From Candidatus Melainabacteria bacterium (lineage in GTDB: Bacteria; Cyanobacteriota; Vampirovibrionia; Obscuribacterales; Obscuribacteraceae), in the NCBI GenBank assembly GCA_003151275.1, contig PLXC01000055.1:1-55069 (forward strand): a stretch of 55,069 bases of DNA. Reading direction: 5' to 3'. A program made the position numbers and the translations under genes. Position 1 is the stretch's first letter, and each line of letters begins with the position of its first letter. Under the pieces are notes generated by a model that worked only from the letters and a program-made list of their open reading frames with translations, was not told the origin of the DNA and searched no databases. Positions 46,257-54,467 of this stretch are shown one piece after another.

Positions 46257-47839
46257 GGGCGATCCTCCAATATGGCCATTGCCGCATTGCGCCCCGGAGC
46301 GCCTGTAATGCAGCCACCGGGATGTGTGCTGCTGCCGCACATATACATGTTGCGAATCGGAGTTCTATAGTTGGACCATTGAGGTGATGGGCGAAGAAAA
46401 AAGAGTTGTTGCAATGCCAACTCCCCGTGGAAGATGTGTCCGCTGGTCAATCCTAGAGTGCGCTCCAAATCCCATGGTGTCATGATGTGTTTGTGCAGGA
46501 TGATTTTTTTCAAGTTAGGTGCGTACTGTTCGAGAGTATCGATCACCACGTCCAAGAATTGCGCTTTCTTTTCCTCATTCCAGCCGCCCTCCAAATCCGA
46601 AGACGCATACTGCACAAATATGGACATCACATGTTTGCCCGGCGGCGCCATACCCGGGTCGAGCAAAGATGGTATCAGTGCGTCCATGAAAGGTTGACGC
46701 GACCAGCCACCATATTTAGCATCATCATAAGCTCGCTCGACATAATCGATACTTGGTGCAATCTCAATTGAGCCACGCAACAGCGCTGCCTTACCGCGAG
46801 GCATCGAAGTGAACTCAGGCAGGCCATCCAAAGCCAAGTTCACCTTGCAGGCGGGACTGGAGATGCGAAAACGGTTTACGTCATCGACAAACTGATCAGG
46901 TAAATGGCGACGCTCGACCAGCTTCAAGAAAGTCCGTTTGACGTCAGCATTAGAAACTATGATACCGGCGGAATATTCATCCCCATTCACAAGCGTTACA
47001 CCGGTCGCTTCGCCGTTTTTGATATTCACGTGGGCGACGGGCGAATCGCACTTGATCTCAACTCCAGCCTCGAGCGCGGCGCTGGCAATCGCTTGACTCA
47101 GTCCACCTGTGCCACCACGGGCGAAGCCCCACGAGCGAAATGTGCCGTCCAACTCGCCGATGTAATGATGCAAAAGCACATAGCCAGTTCCTGGCGAGCG
47201 TGGACCGGCGAATGTGCCGATGATACCACTGGTGCATTTGGAGCCTTTCAGGGCCACGCCCTCGAACCATTCGTCGAGAAAGTCAGCCGCGCTCATGGTC
47301 ATCAGGCGCGACAGCAGGTAGAAATCATCCTTAGTCATGCCGTTGAGCACGCCACGCACCCGAGCCATCGTCTCAAGATCTTTAGCCGACACCGACGTTG
47401 GATCGGGCGGAATCATGCTCAGAAGAGGGCGCAGGCAAATCGCCAGTCGGCGCATGGTGCGCGCATATTCGTTATAAGCTTCGGCATCGCGCTTAGAGTG
47501 CCGCTCAATCTCATGTCGAGTGGCCTCGTGGTCTGGCCAGTCTGCAAAATAATTACCGTCGGGCAGCGGCACAAAAGTGCTTTCCAGCGGCATGATTTCC
47601 AGACCGTGACGGGCCAGCTCAAGATCATGAATCACTTCAGGACGCAACAGGCTAATCAGATATGAGGCAATCAGGAATTTGAAGCCTGGATAAATTTCCT
47701 CGGTCACGGTGGCACCACCTACGGTGTGGCGTTGTTCCAACACGAGAACCTTCTTGCCGGCTTTGGCTAGGTAGGCAGCGTTGACCAATCCATTGTGTCC
47801 GCCCCCGATTACGATCGCGTCATAGTGATGATTGTTCAT
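46253..47839 (-). CDS. FAD-dependent oxidoreductase, phytoene-desaturase fold
   Basis: The 528-residue protein has YDAIVIGGGHNGLVNAAYLA at the N-terminus, an intact dinucleotide-binding motif, VLEQRHTVGGATVTEEIYPG, a middle membrane-facing or substrate domain and NMYMCGSSTHPGGCITGAPG at the C-terminus. It resembles PYROXD2-like flavoproteins rather than true carotenoid desaturases, and no carotenoid genes are near. The start overlaps the GcvT-family gene by four bases. The reaction is unknown; oxidation of an amine or an unsaturated lipid is possible. Confidence 0.92.
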   Translation of the reverse strand: MNNHHYDAIVIGGGHNGLVNAAYLAKAGKKVLVLEQRHTVGGATVTEEIYPGFKFLIASYLISLLRPEVIHDLELARHGLEIMPLESTFVPLPDGNYFADWPDHEATRHEIERHSKRDAEAYNEYARTMRRLAICLRPLLSMIPPDPTSVSAKDLETMARVRGVLNGMTKDDFYLLSRLMTMSAADFLDEWFEGVALKGSKCTSGIIGTFAGPRSPGTGYVLLHHYIGELDGTFRSWGFARGGTGGLSQAIASAALEAGVEIKCDSPVAHVNIKNGEATGVTLVNGDEYSAGIIVSNADVKRTFLKLVERRHLPDQFVDDVNRFRISSPACKVNLALDGLPEFTSMPRGKAALLRGSIEIAPSIDYVERAYDDAKYGGWSRQPFMDALIPSLLDPGMAPPGKHVMSIFVQYASSDLEGGWNEEKKAQFLDVVIDTLEQYAPNLKKIILHKHIMTPWDLERTLGLTSGHIFHGELALQQLFFLRPSPQWSNYRTPIRNMYMCGSSTHPGGCITGAPGRNAAMAILEDRP

Positions 47840-49029
47840 AAGGTATCTTTCTTCCGCGCTGGATTGAAAAAGGGCAGCTTTGTCACTTTGGCCTCGAAGG
47901 GGCGCCGAAAGCGATCGATGGTCAAATCAATGGTCACCACGCTACCAGGAACCGCATATGGAGGCTGTAAATGTCCGAAAGCAATGTATTTCTTTAACGT
48001 CGGCGACCAGACACCACTGGTTGCGTAGCCTATTTGATTTCCATCTGCGTACAGAGGAATAATCTCGCGCCAAGCAAGAAACGGGTAGGGCACGGTCAAC
48101 CCAAGTGCATGGTGCTGCCGCTCATATTCCTTATGATCGATCTCAAGCCCCATCAGGATCGACACAGAACCACGCTCTTTCTCAGCCAAGAGAGCTTTGC
48201 GTCCAACGAAATTGCCCTTCTTCCAACTAATCGCCCAATTCATCCCCAGCTCCAACGGCGTAGAGGTTTGAGCGTCAGTCATTGCTTTGTTGGCTGGCGT
48301 GTAGTCGATTTCCAGCATGATCAGCCCGGCCTCGATCCGCGCCACATCCAGCGCCCATATTCCCGCCGGTTGCAAGGCAAAGGCATGTCCGGCGGTTATT
48401 ACCGCGTCCCAAACAGATTCTGCTTGAGCGGCATCAACCCACAATTCATAGCCAAGGTCGCCTGTGTAGCCAGTGCGCGAGATCATCACGAGTGTGTCAG
48501 CTATCTTTGCGTTGACGAATTCGTAATACTTCAACCCGCCAAGTGGAGCATCTGTGAGCGTCATAAGCAATTCGCGAGACCGCGGACCCTGGAGTGACAG
48601 CGTGGCAATCTGTTCTGTCACTTCTTGGATTTGCACCTGCATACCGATCGCGTTGTCCTCAAGCCAACGCAGATTTGGCTCGGCGCAGGTGAGTCGATAA
48701 TAGTTCTCAGCCAACTGGGCGATTGTGCCGTCGTCAATAATCTTGCCGCGCGAGTCGCACCAAGGGGTGTAGAGCATGCCACCAACTGAAATTTTGCTGA
48801 CGTCGCGGGTGACGAGACGATTGAGAAACGGCAGCGCATCCACTCCAGTGATCTGGTATTTGCACAAAGGCGAGACGTCAAGCAAGACGCAGGCGTTGCG
48901 CATCGCAAAATACTCTCGGTCGTGTGTCATCTCATACGAGCTAGCTACAGAGTATCCGGCCCAGCGCCGCCACTGATTGGCCTGCATAAGAGCCGCGGTT
49001 CGAGAATGCAAGGGCGTCGTTTTCAGCAT
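47836..49029 (-). CDS. GcvT-family aminomethyltransferase-like protein
   Basis: The 397-residue protein spans a full T-protein: EYFAMRNACVLLDVSPLCKY, DSRGKIIDDGTIAQL with the Asp pair needed for folate chemistry, ATLSLQGPRSRELL, SRTGYTGDLGYELWV, GIWALDVARIEAGLIMLEID and GNFVGRKAL, then a C-terminal GcvT_C barrel. The family transfers one-carbon units between an amine or sulfur substrate and tetrahydrofolate. No glycine-cleavage P or H genes are nearby. It starts a three-gene overlapping operon with two flavoproteins, so a methyl-amine demethylation role is more likely than glycine cleavage. Confidence 0.93.
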   Translation of the reverse strand: MLKTTPLHSRTAALMQANQWRRWAGYSVASSYEMTHDREYFAMRNACVLLDVSPLCKYQITGVDALPFLNRLVTRDVSKISVGGMLYTPWCDSRGKIIDDGTIAQLAENYYRLTCAEPNLRWLEDNAIGMQVQIQEVTEQIATLSLQGPRSRELLMTLTDAPLGGLKYYEFVNAKIADTLVMISRTGYTGDLGYELWVDAAQAESVWDAVITAGHAFALQPAGIWALDVARIEAGLIMLEIDYTPANKAMTDAQTSTPLELGMNWAISWKKGNFVGRKALLAEKERGSVSILMGLEIDHKEYERQHHALGLTVPYPFLAWREIIPLYADGNQIGYATSGVWSPTLKKYIAFGHLQPPYAVPGSVVTIDLTIDRFRRPFEAKVTKLPFFNPARKKDTL

Positions 49030-49104
49030 GCATGAAACCTCAGACTGGTACGAAAAAGGAATTCCGAAAAATCAGTATTAAAAGTTAACGGGATGGAACA
49101 AGTG

Positions 49105-49122
49105 CCGGACAGATTGGTCCGG
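49105..49122. promoter_or_regulatory. Inverted repeat upstream of the GcvT operon
   Basis: CCGGAC at 49105-49110 is mirrored exactly by GTCCGG at 49117-49122 around a 6-base spacer. It lies between the divergent GcvT-family operon (starting 49029) and the acyltransferase gene (49208). A regulator-binding site is possible. Confidence 0.4.
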
Positions 49123-49136
49123 GTAATCATAACCTA

Positions 49137-49146
49137 AGGAGCTCCT
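49137..49146. promoter_or_regulatory. Perfect 10-base palindrome in the divergent promoter region
   Basis: AGGAGCTCCT lies 15 bases beyond the preceding inverted repeat. It may be part of the same operator, but a 10-base palindrome alone is weak. Confidence 0.3.
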
Positions 49147-49207
49147 AAGCAGAAAGCGGACCATAATGCACAATGTGAAGCAGATTCTCCAGCGAGAGGA
49201 ATTCTAA

Positions 49208-50053
49208 ATGCACCTTCCAGCGGCGCTAGTACCGAAACGAGTGGTATACCGACCTGAGTTCTACTCGCGATATGAAGGCGAAACCGACGAGTTCGGATTT
49301 AGTTCAAAAACCGTAGAACAATGGCAACTTTTCTTTCAATTCCTGTACGAAGGGTACTTTCAAACACAAACGATCGGCATAGAGAACATTCCTAATGAGG
49401 GTTCTGCTGTGCTTGTCGGCAATCATACTGGAGTGTTGCCGATGGATGCTTTTATGACTATCATGGCAGTTCTTTTGCACCATGATTCGCCAAGAAGAAT
49501 ACGGTGCCTTTCGCATAAGTTTCTTCGCTCAAGCCGATTGGTAAAAGACCTGATATGTGGGTTTGGTGCCGTTCCGGCAGAATATGCAGTTGCTAAGAAG
49601 TTACTCGAAGATGATGAACTGGTGTTCTTTTATCCAGAAGGAGCAAGAGGCACTGGTAAACCATTTTGCATGCGCTATCGGCTCCATGATTTTGATCCCG
49701 GTTTTGTCAAAGCCGCCATCGCTACCGGTGCACCAATCGTTCCGATAACCACCATCGGTGGTGACGAAATCTATCCTTTACTGGCTAACCTTAAATCAGT
49801 GGCTCGTCTTATGGACGCGCCGTATTGGCCAGTGACACCCACAGTCCCCTGGTTACCTTTTATAGCAAGCTGCATACCGCTGCCCATCAAGTTGCTAATA
49901 AAAATAGGAAAGCCTATACATTTGGATTATCCGCCAGAAAGAGCTACAGACAAAAAATTGCTCATAAGAGTAGCCAGGGAAATTCAATATGATATTCAAA
50001 GAGAACTGAACTCTCTTTTGCGCAAAAGAAAGTCGCCCTTTACTGGCTGGTAG
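49208..50053 (+). CDS. PlsC-like lysophospholipid acyltransferase
   Basis: The 281-residue protein has the acyltransferase blocks: VLVGNHTGVLPMDAFM (the NHxxxxPxD-like variant with His and Asp), FYPEGARGTGKPF and VPITTIGGDEIYPL. It lacks a strong N-terminal anchor. The family acylates lysophosphatidate or other glycerolipids. GAGAGGAAT precedes the ATG. With the CdsA-like and DAG-kinase-like genes it suggests several lipid enzymes in the region, but they are not in one operon. Confidence 0.9.
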   Translation: MHLPAALVPKRVVYRPEFYSRYEGETDEFGFSSKTVEQWQLFFQFLYEGYFQTQTIGIENIPNEGSAVLVGNHTGVLPMDAFMTIMAVLLHHDSPRRIRCLSHKFLRSSRLVKDLICGFGAVPAEYAVAKKLLEDDELVFFYPEGARGTGKPFCMRYRLHDFDPGFVKAAIATGAPIVPITTIGGDEIYPLLANLKSVARLMDAPYWPVTPTVPWLPFIASCIPLPIKLLIKIGKPIHLDYPPERATDKKLLIRVAREIQYDIQRELNSLLRKRKSPFTGW

Positions 50054-50392
50054 CGAAGTTGGGTATTGATTAGCGTACGAGCAAACATGGCAGCAATTCG
50101 CTGGCACCACATACAATTCCAGAGCTTGCAAAACAGACCGCGACTCCCCAAAATTTAGCTGAGAAACAGCGAGATTTAGAGCAATCGCTGGCATGGTGTT
50201 TTTGCCGAGTCGTATCAACGACCATCGTTAGGGTTAGGTTTTAGCCGAGGCAATGCGAAGTCGAGGAGAAGCTATGTTCGGCAAAGACCAACATCCCGAA
50301 TGGAAACCTTAAGGTTCTCATCCCTTGGACTGAGGTCAGGTGTGCAATGTAAACGGTATCGTTTGCGGTGTAGATTTGTTTTGGGGGGCATC
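50054..50392. other. Gene-free stretch
   Basis: No supported gene. The forward frame of the next gene is open from 50300, but the signal peptide begins only at 50393, preceded by GGGGGG. Confidence 0.5.
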
Positions 50393-51070
50393 ATGAAGAA
50401 ATTTCTGTTGGCAATCGGTTTCATCTGCGCTTCACTGGTGGCGCAGCAAGCAGTCTGTGCTCAAGCGGTCACTCCAGAGCCGTTTTTGATCCAGCCACAA
50501 GTAGTGAGTCACAACGACGGCTCCGCATGCCGGTTTGTCAACATACCCACCCCCATCTCTATAAGACAGCACAACGGGCACACTGGGTTGATGCCGCTGT
50601 TGATGTCGGAACCATCGACCGCCAAGGGTTCGCCCTTTTGGGATATCGTCGTTCCTCCGGTACCAGCCGATTGTAATTTCAATTTCGCCGTTTTTCCGTT
50701 CTCTAGCGTGACCATGGACATCTGGGGCACCAATAACGGCTTCGACATCGTGCCTTTTGGAGGTCAAGGCGGTTTCGTTTTTGGTCCATACTTTCAAATG
50801 CTTGATTACACTCATCCGCAAGCCAACGTCTTTTTCGGAATGGGGCGTGCGCACAAGATTGCTGATCTGCCTCCACTGCCAGGTACCCTTGCTCATGGCT
50901 CGCGCATAACCTTCACGCCTGATCTGTTCGCGCCGTACGGTCTCCAGGCCGGGGACCTCATTTCGGTGGAAATTGAAACCGGCATGGGTGCGGGCACAAC
51001 TTATATCGACAATGTGCACATCAACGGTGAACAGCAGGCGATCGGCAAAAGCATGGTTGTCTGCCCTTAG
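50393..51070 (+). CDS. Secreted protein of unknown function
   Basis: From ATG 50393 the 225-residue product has a signal peptide (MKKFLLAIGFICASLVAQQA, cleavage near AQA) and no further membrane segments. The mature protein is rich in Pro, Gly and Phe and beta-strand-like, for example STAKGSPFWDIVVPPVPADC and NNGFDIVPFGGQGGFVFGPY. Cysteines are paired around 44 and 91. No domain is recognised. Position alone gives no clue to its role. Confidence 0.8.
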   Translation: MKKFLLAIGFICASLVAQQAVCAQAVTPEPFLIQPQVVSHNDGSACRFVNIPTPISIRQHNGHTGLMPLLMSEPSTAKGSPFWDIVVPPVPADCNFNFAVFPFSSVTMDIWGTNNGFDIVPFGGQGGFVFGPYFQMLDYTHPQANVFFGMGRAHKIADLPPLPGTLAHGSRITFTPDLFAPYGLQAGDLISVEIETGMGAGTTYIDNVHINGEQQAIGKSMVVCP

Positions 51071-51387
51071 TCGCTCGAACAGTTCGCGTACTCGGTCTGG
51101 CTAATCGCCGCAACCTTGACAAGTGTCGCCTTTCTTTAGGTGAAAGCGCTTGATCGTTCACTACTTCGATCAGGGTTGCGCGATGCAGGACCGGGATGAG
51201 ATCCTGGAAACACGATCAATTCAAAGACGCCTTTCACCGCAGTTCTGCGCATCTTCAGTAACTTCCATGCAGGAGCGGAACAGACAAGGCCATCGACCAA
51301 GTCTGGATTCTGCGCAGCAATTCTTATCGCGAGAGCGTAGCCAGGCGAACTAGCAGACCGGTCAGATGGGATATTTTAATAGTCAAT
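51071..51387. other. Gene-free stretch with a possible weak hairpin
   Basis: CGCCTTTC and GAAAGCG near 51127-51148 can pair with one bulge and a short loop, after the secreted-protein gene. No T-run follows, so termination is doubtful. The rest has no supported gene. Confidence 0.35.
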
Positions 51388-52164
51388 TCACAGTGGTCGA
51401 TTGTAATTGCTTGACCAAACAGTACGAGCACCAGTGATTTTGAAAAAACTATCCGCTGGATAAATTTGTCGTCCATAACATTCTCTGGCGTGCATTTCAA
51501 TACCAGAATGCATTAGAGCACTTGCTACTAATCCATTGCAATTCCCAGTGTGCTCGCGAAATGATGGGTCATAAACGGTGCCCAGTTTGCTGCGTGCAAA
51601 ATCAATAGCTGTGTGTGCTTGTCTTTTGTTTTGATATGGCGGCCGAACAAGAGCCAATCTGGTACTGCCCCACTCCAGATAGATATCCCAATCGGCAGCA
51701 ATCACTTTTTTGTGCACTGTCAGAAGTTGTTTATTCTCGTCCACAAGTGCAGCATGCACCCAACTAGTCCCGGTTGTAACCATACTAAGTGCCATCCACT
51801 GCCAGCCGTGCAGGTTCGATTCAATAACTACGTCTCCTGGTTGGCTCAAGTCTTTCAGTCTATCCAGTTCCTCTGTAGTCGTGTCCCAAGGTAGGCACCA
51901 AGGCCAAAGCTTAGTCGTGAAAACTTTGTCTCTGATTGGTGGCACTAAAAGAAGAGTCGCCACAAGAGCGCCGAGAGATGCTATAGAAATGGCGGCCACT
52001 CGACAAATGGCTTTAGTATCCGTCTCTTTCTTTTTTGTTCTCACGTTCCACCAATTTGTAATAACGTTTTTGCTCGCTAGCCTTTGGAAAAAGCGTTGCG
52101 TCCCTGTTGATGCCACGATTTTGTTGCTCAAAGGGAGAGTCCTGAATTGCTTGAAAACGACCAA
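51388..52164 (-). CDS. YiiX/YebB-like permuted papain-fold hydrolase
   Basis: The 258-residue protein has one N-terminal hydrophobic segment (ISIASLGALVATLLLVP) and a domain of the permuted NlpC/P60 type. LSQPGDVVIESNLHGWQW is followed by GTSWVHAALVDE with the candidate catalytic His. Later come AHTAIDFARSKLGTVYDP and TGNCNGLVASALMHSGI with the candidate Cys. Relatives act on peptides or lipid-linked acyl groups in the envelope. The start at 52164 overlaps the previous gene by 37 bases; a GTG at 52113 would avoid this. Confidence 0.8.
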   Translation of the reverse strand: MVVFKQFRTLPLSNKIVASTGTQRFFQRLASKNVITNWWNVRTKKKETDTKAICRVAAISIASLGALVATLLLVPPIRDKVFTTKLWPWCLPWDTTTEELDRLKDLSQPGDVVIESNLHGWQWMALSMVTTGTSWVHAALVDENKQLLTVHKKVIAADWDIYLEWGSTRLALVRPPYQNKRQAHTAIDFARSKLGTVYDPSFREHTGNCNGLVASALMHSGIEMHARECYGRQIYPADSFFKITGARTVWSSNYNRPL

Positions 52165-52952
52165 ATAGGTTTCTGTCGTTTGAACGGCAATGCAATCATG
52201 TCAAACAATGTCACTTCGTCCTTTTGTCTGTACGCAGGCACGCCAATCGTGACATTGGCTTGCGGATTATCCATTCGATAGGTGCCATGCAACTTGTCCC
52301 AAATTGTCAGTCCACTCGACCAATTTGAGTCTGTCTCGTCCTGGACAATTGAATGATGGATGCCGTGCATGCGCGGTGTAACAACAAACCAATTGACTAA
52401 CCTTTCAAAACGTCTCGGTAATCTTGTGTTGGAGTGATGAAACAGGATGCTGGCCAACAGACAGTTTTGCCAAATTAGTAACGCTGCTGGATTGATGCCT
52501 AAAACACGTATTTGCAATAATCTCCAGAGAATGGAAATTGTCAATTCGCCAAAATGAAAACGTATTGCTGTCGATGTATCCAGATCAAGGTCAATATGGT
52601 GAACGACGTGAAAGCGCCATAGAAGTGGGATCTTGTGGCTGAGAACATGCCAGATATAAAGAGTGTAGTCAAGCAAAATAAGTGAACTAACAGTCTTCAT
52701 TGTTTTTGGCAATTGAAGTTGATTCAATAGTCCGAGCTTTCGCTTTTCTGTTAATCGACTGGCCTGATTAGCTAAAGGCGACTCCAGTAGTTGAATGACA
52801 ATACCTCCGCAAGCCGCAATCAGCCCATTCCGAATCAGGCGATCAGCTTTATTTTCAGTTGTTGCCCGTAACGGTCGGGTGCGCTCATTCCAAAGAAGGG
52901 CAAGAAACCAAGCACTTATGGCAATTGCTGCAACGGTCTTATGCTTCACCAA
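52128..52952 (-). CDS. Fatty acid hydroxylase / sterol desaturase family protein
   Basis: The 274-residue membrane protein has the histidine clusters of the family: HVLSHKIPLLWRFHVVHHID, then FHHSNTRLP and RMHGIHHSI, which bind a di-iron centre. Hydrophobic segments flank them. Members hydroxylate or desaturate lipid or carotenoid substrates with oxygen. The substrate here is unknown. It overlaps the YiiX-like gene and is probably co-transcribed with it. Confidence 0.92.
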   Translation of the reverse strand: MVKHKTVAAIAISAWFLALLWNERTRPLRATTENKADRLIRNGLIAACGGIVIQLLESPLANQASRLTEKRKLGLLNQLQLPKTMKTVSSLILLDYTLYIWHVLSHKIPLLWRFHVVHHIDLDLDTSTAIRFHFGELTISILWRLLQIRVLGINPAALLIWQNCLLASILFHHSNTRLPRRFERLVNWFVVTPRMHGIHHSIVQDETDSNWSSGLTIWDKLHGTYRMDNPQANVTIGVPAYRQKDEVTLFDMIALPFKRQKPIWSFSSNSGLSL

Positions 52953-53042
52953 AACTCCAGCCTGTTTAATTGTTGAGGAATGGTCCTAGTCGAACGACTC
53001 AGAATACTACCAATCGTTCCTCATCAATTCACAATTGGACAA

Positions 53043-54467
53043 CTATTGACTCTCCGGCTTCTGTTTGCCCCTGTCATCCGGCTCACGCCGACCTTCTTTC
53101 CGTTTTCTTTCTTCTCTTTTGTTGAGCGCCAATTCCTTAACCGTCTGTGTTGTTTCATCGAACAGCAGTCCTTGCTCTTTGTGGTCCGCTTCATTTTCGG
53201 ATAGCTGCACAACCTTTGACACTCGATCTTTCTGCTCTCGCGAATTAGCAATGTGCTCTTGCTGAGTGAGGCTCTTCATGTTGGACTCGGTAAGCTGCAG
53301 CGACAAGGCCGTTAAGTTCTGCCGCAGATCAACTACCCGCTCCTCCAAGTTTTCTGACCACTCTTCGCCTTCCAGAGCTTCCCTAAGATGCTGAATCTCT
53401 TCACGTTGTTTGTAAATGTCCTTCCTGTCTGCTTGCGTTTTTTTCCTCGCTTCGCCTGTAAGACAGCGCTCAATAATGCGCCGCATTTCAGCATCAGGTT
53501 CTTTACTGACGCTGAAATCATGCTGATCCAGGTATATCTGGGCGCCAAGTATCTGACTGACGATATCTATGCTCTGATTCATTGTGCGGTTCAGCGGTGT
53601 ATCTCGTGTAGCGAAGCAAATAACGGGAGTGTCAGCGTTTACTGGAATTTTGTGGACAAGCGGAAGCAGCTCAAACATTCTTGATTCGTCGAAATGGACA
53701 CTTATCATGATTAGGTCGAATGTTTGTTTTCTAAGCTGCACCATGGCTTCTGACATGGTGCTGACAACAATAAATTCATGCCGCGGTCCTAAGATGCGCT
53801 CCAGATTGGCAACAGAATCAGGTGTAGCAGCGATTAAAATACGAGCCACTTCGTGCATTTTCGAGAGCGCTGATCTTTCGTCAGACACTGCGCGCACCAA
53901 TCTTTGTAGTTCATCTGGAATTTTGCCGGGTGGCAGAACGAAATCAACACAGCCCGAAGCCTGAGCACTGAGAGACATGTCCTCTGCGTCGGCAGACATG
54001 TCCTGAGCAAACGTTGTTCCTCCCTTCGCCTTGATGTGCTTGCATCCCTCAGTACCGTCGCCATCATACCCAGAGAAGATGATGCCGATTGCACGCGCAC
54101 CCATAGCCTCTGCTAAAGAAGCAAAAAAGTAATCTACCTGCTTCCTGCCGGAGCGCGGGAAGGTGACTTTAAAGACATCGTTTTCAATTAAAAAATCGGC
54201 GTTTGGAGGACTCACATACACCTGATTCGCCCGGATCCGAACCCCGGTGCAAGCCACCATTACTGTCATTTCCGTGTGCCTCGACAGAATTTGAGCTAAC
54301 TGACTATTGGCGGTGGGCAAAATATGAGAAACAATGACAAAAGCCATACCTGTATTAGACGGCAGGGCGTCCAAGAACGCCTTGTATGCGGCAAGACCTC
54401 CCGCTGAGCCGCCAATGCCGACAATAAAGCTAGGATATGATTTCATCAGTGATGTCCCATGAGTCAT
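53043..54467 (-). CDS. CheB-type methylesterase with degenerate receiver and coiled coil
   Basis: The 474-residue protein has an N-terminal CheB catalytic domain: VGIGGSAGGLAA with Ser21, FVIVSHILP with His48, and FSGYDGDGTEG with the candidate Asp137. Residues about 205-330 look like a receiver fold (ARILIAATPDSVANLERIL, FDLIMISVHFDESRMF), but the phospho-acceptor Asp, the acidic pair and the late Lys (GAQIYLDQHD) are all replaced. From about 345 comes a long charged coiled coil, ending in a Lys/Arg-rich tail. Canonical CheB has the receiver first. No chemoreceptor or CheR gene is in view. The start overlaps the KaiC-like stop by four bases. Confidence 0.9.
   Translation of the reverse strand: MTHGTSLMKSYPSFIVGIGGSAGGLAAYKAFLDALPSNTGMAFVIVSHILPTANSQLAQILSRHTEMTVMVACTGVRIRANQVYVSPPNADFLIENDVFKVTFPRSGRKQVDYFFASLAEAMGARAIGIIFSGYDGDGTEGCKHIKAKGGTTFAQDMSADAEDMSLSAQASGCVDFVLPPGKIPDELQRLVRAVSDERSALSKMHEVARILIAATPDSVANLERILGPRHEFIVVSTMSEAMVQLRKQTFDLIMISVHFDESRMFELLPLVHKIPVNADTPVICFATRDTPLNRTMNQSIDIVSQILGAQIYLDQHDFSVSKEPDAEMRRIIERCLTGEARKKTQADRKDIYKQREEIQHLREALEGEEWSENLEERVVDLRQNLTALSLQLTESNMKSLTQQEHIANSREQKDRVSKVVQLSENEADHKEQGLLFDETTQTVKELALNKREERKRKEGRREPDDRGKQKPESQ

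Noticed and set aside
46904..47665. A 253-codon open frame on the forward strand
   Set aside because: It lies wholly opposite a clear FAD oxidoreductase gene, and its translation shows no domain or protein-like character.
44706..47839. Carotenoid biosynthesis operon
   Set aside because: The two flavoproteins have the desaturase fold, but no phytoene synthase or cyclase is present and the partner is a GcvT-family gene.
47836..49029. Glycine cleavage system T-protein with a glycine riboswitch
   Set aside because: No P, H or L genes are nearby, and the upstream region shows no glycine aptamer-like sequence.
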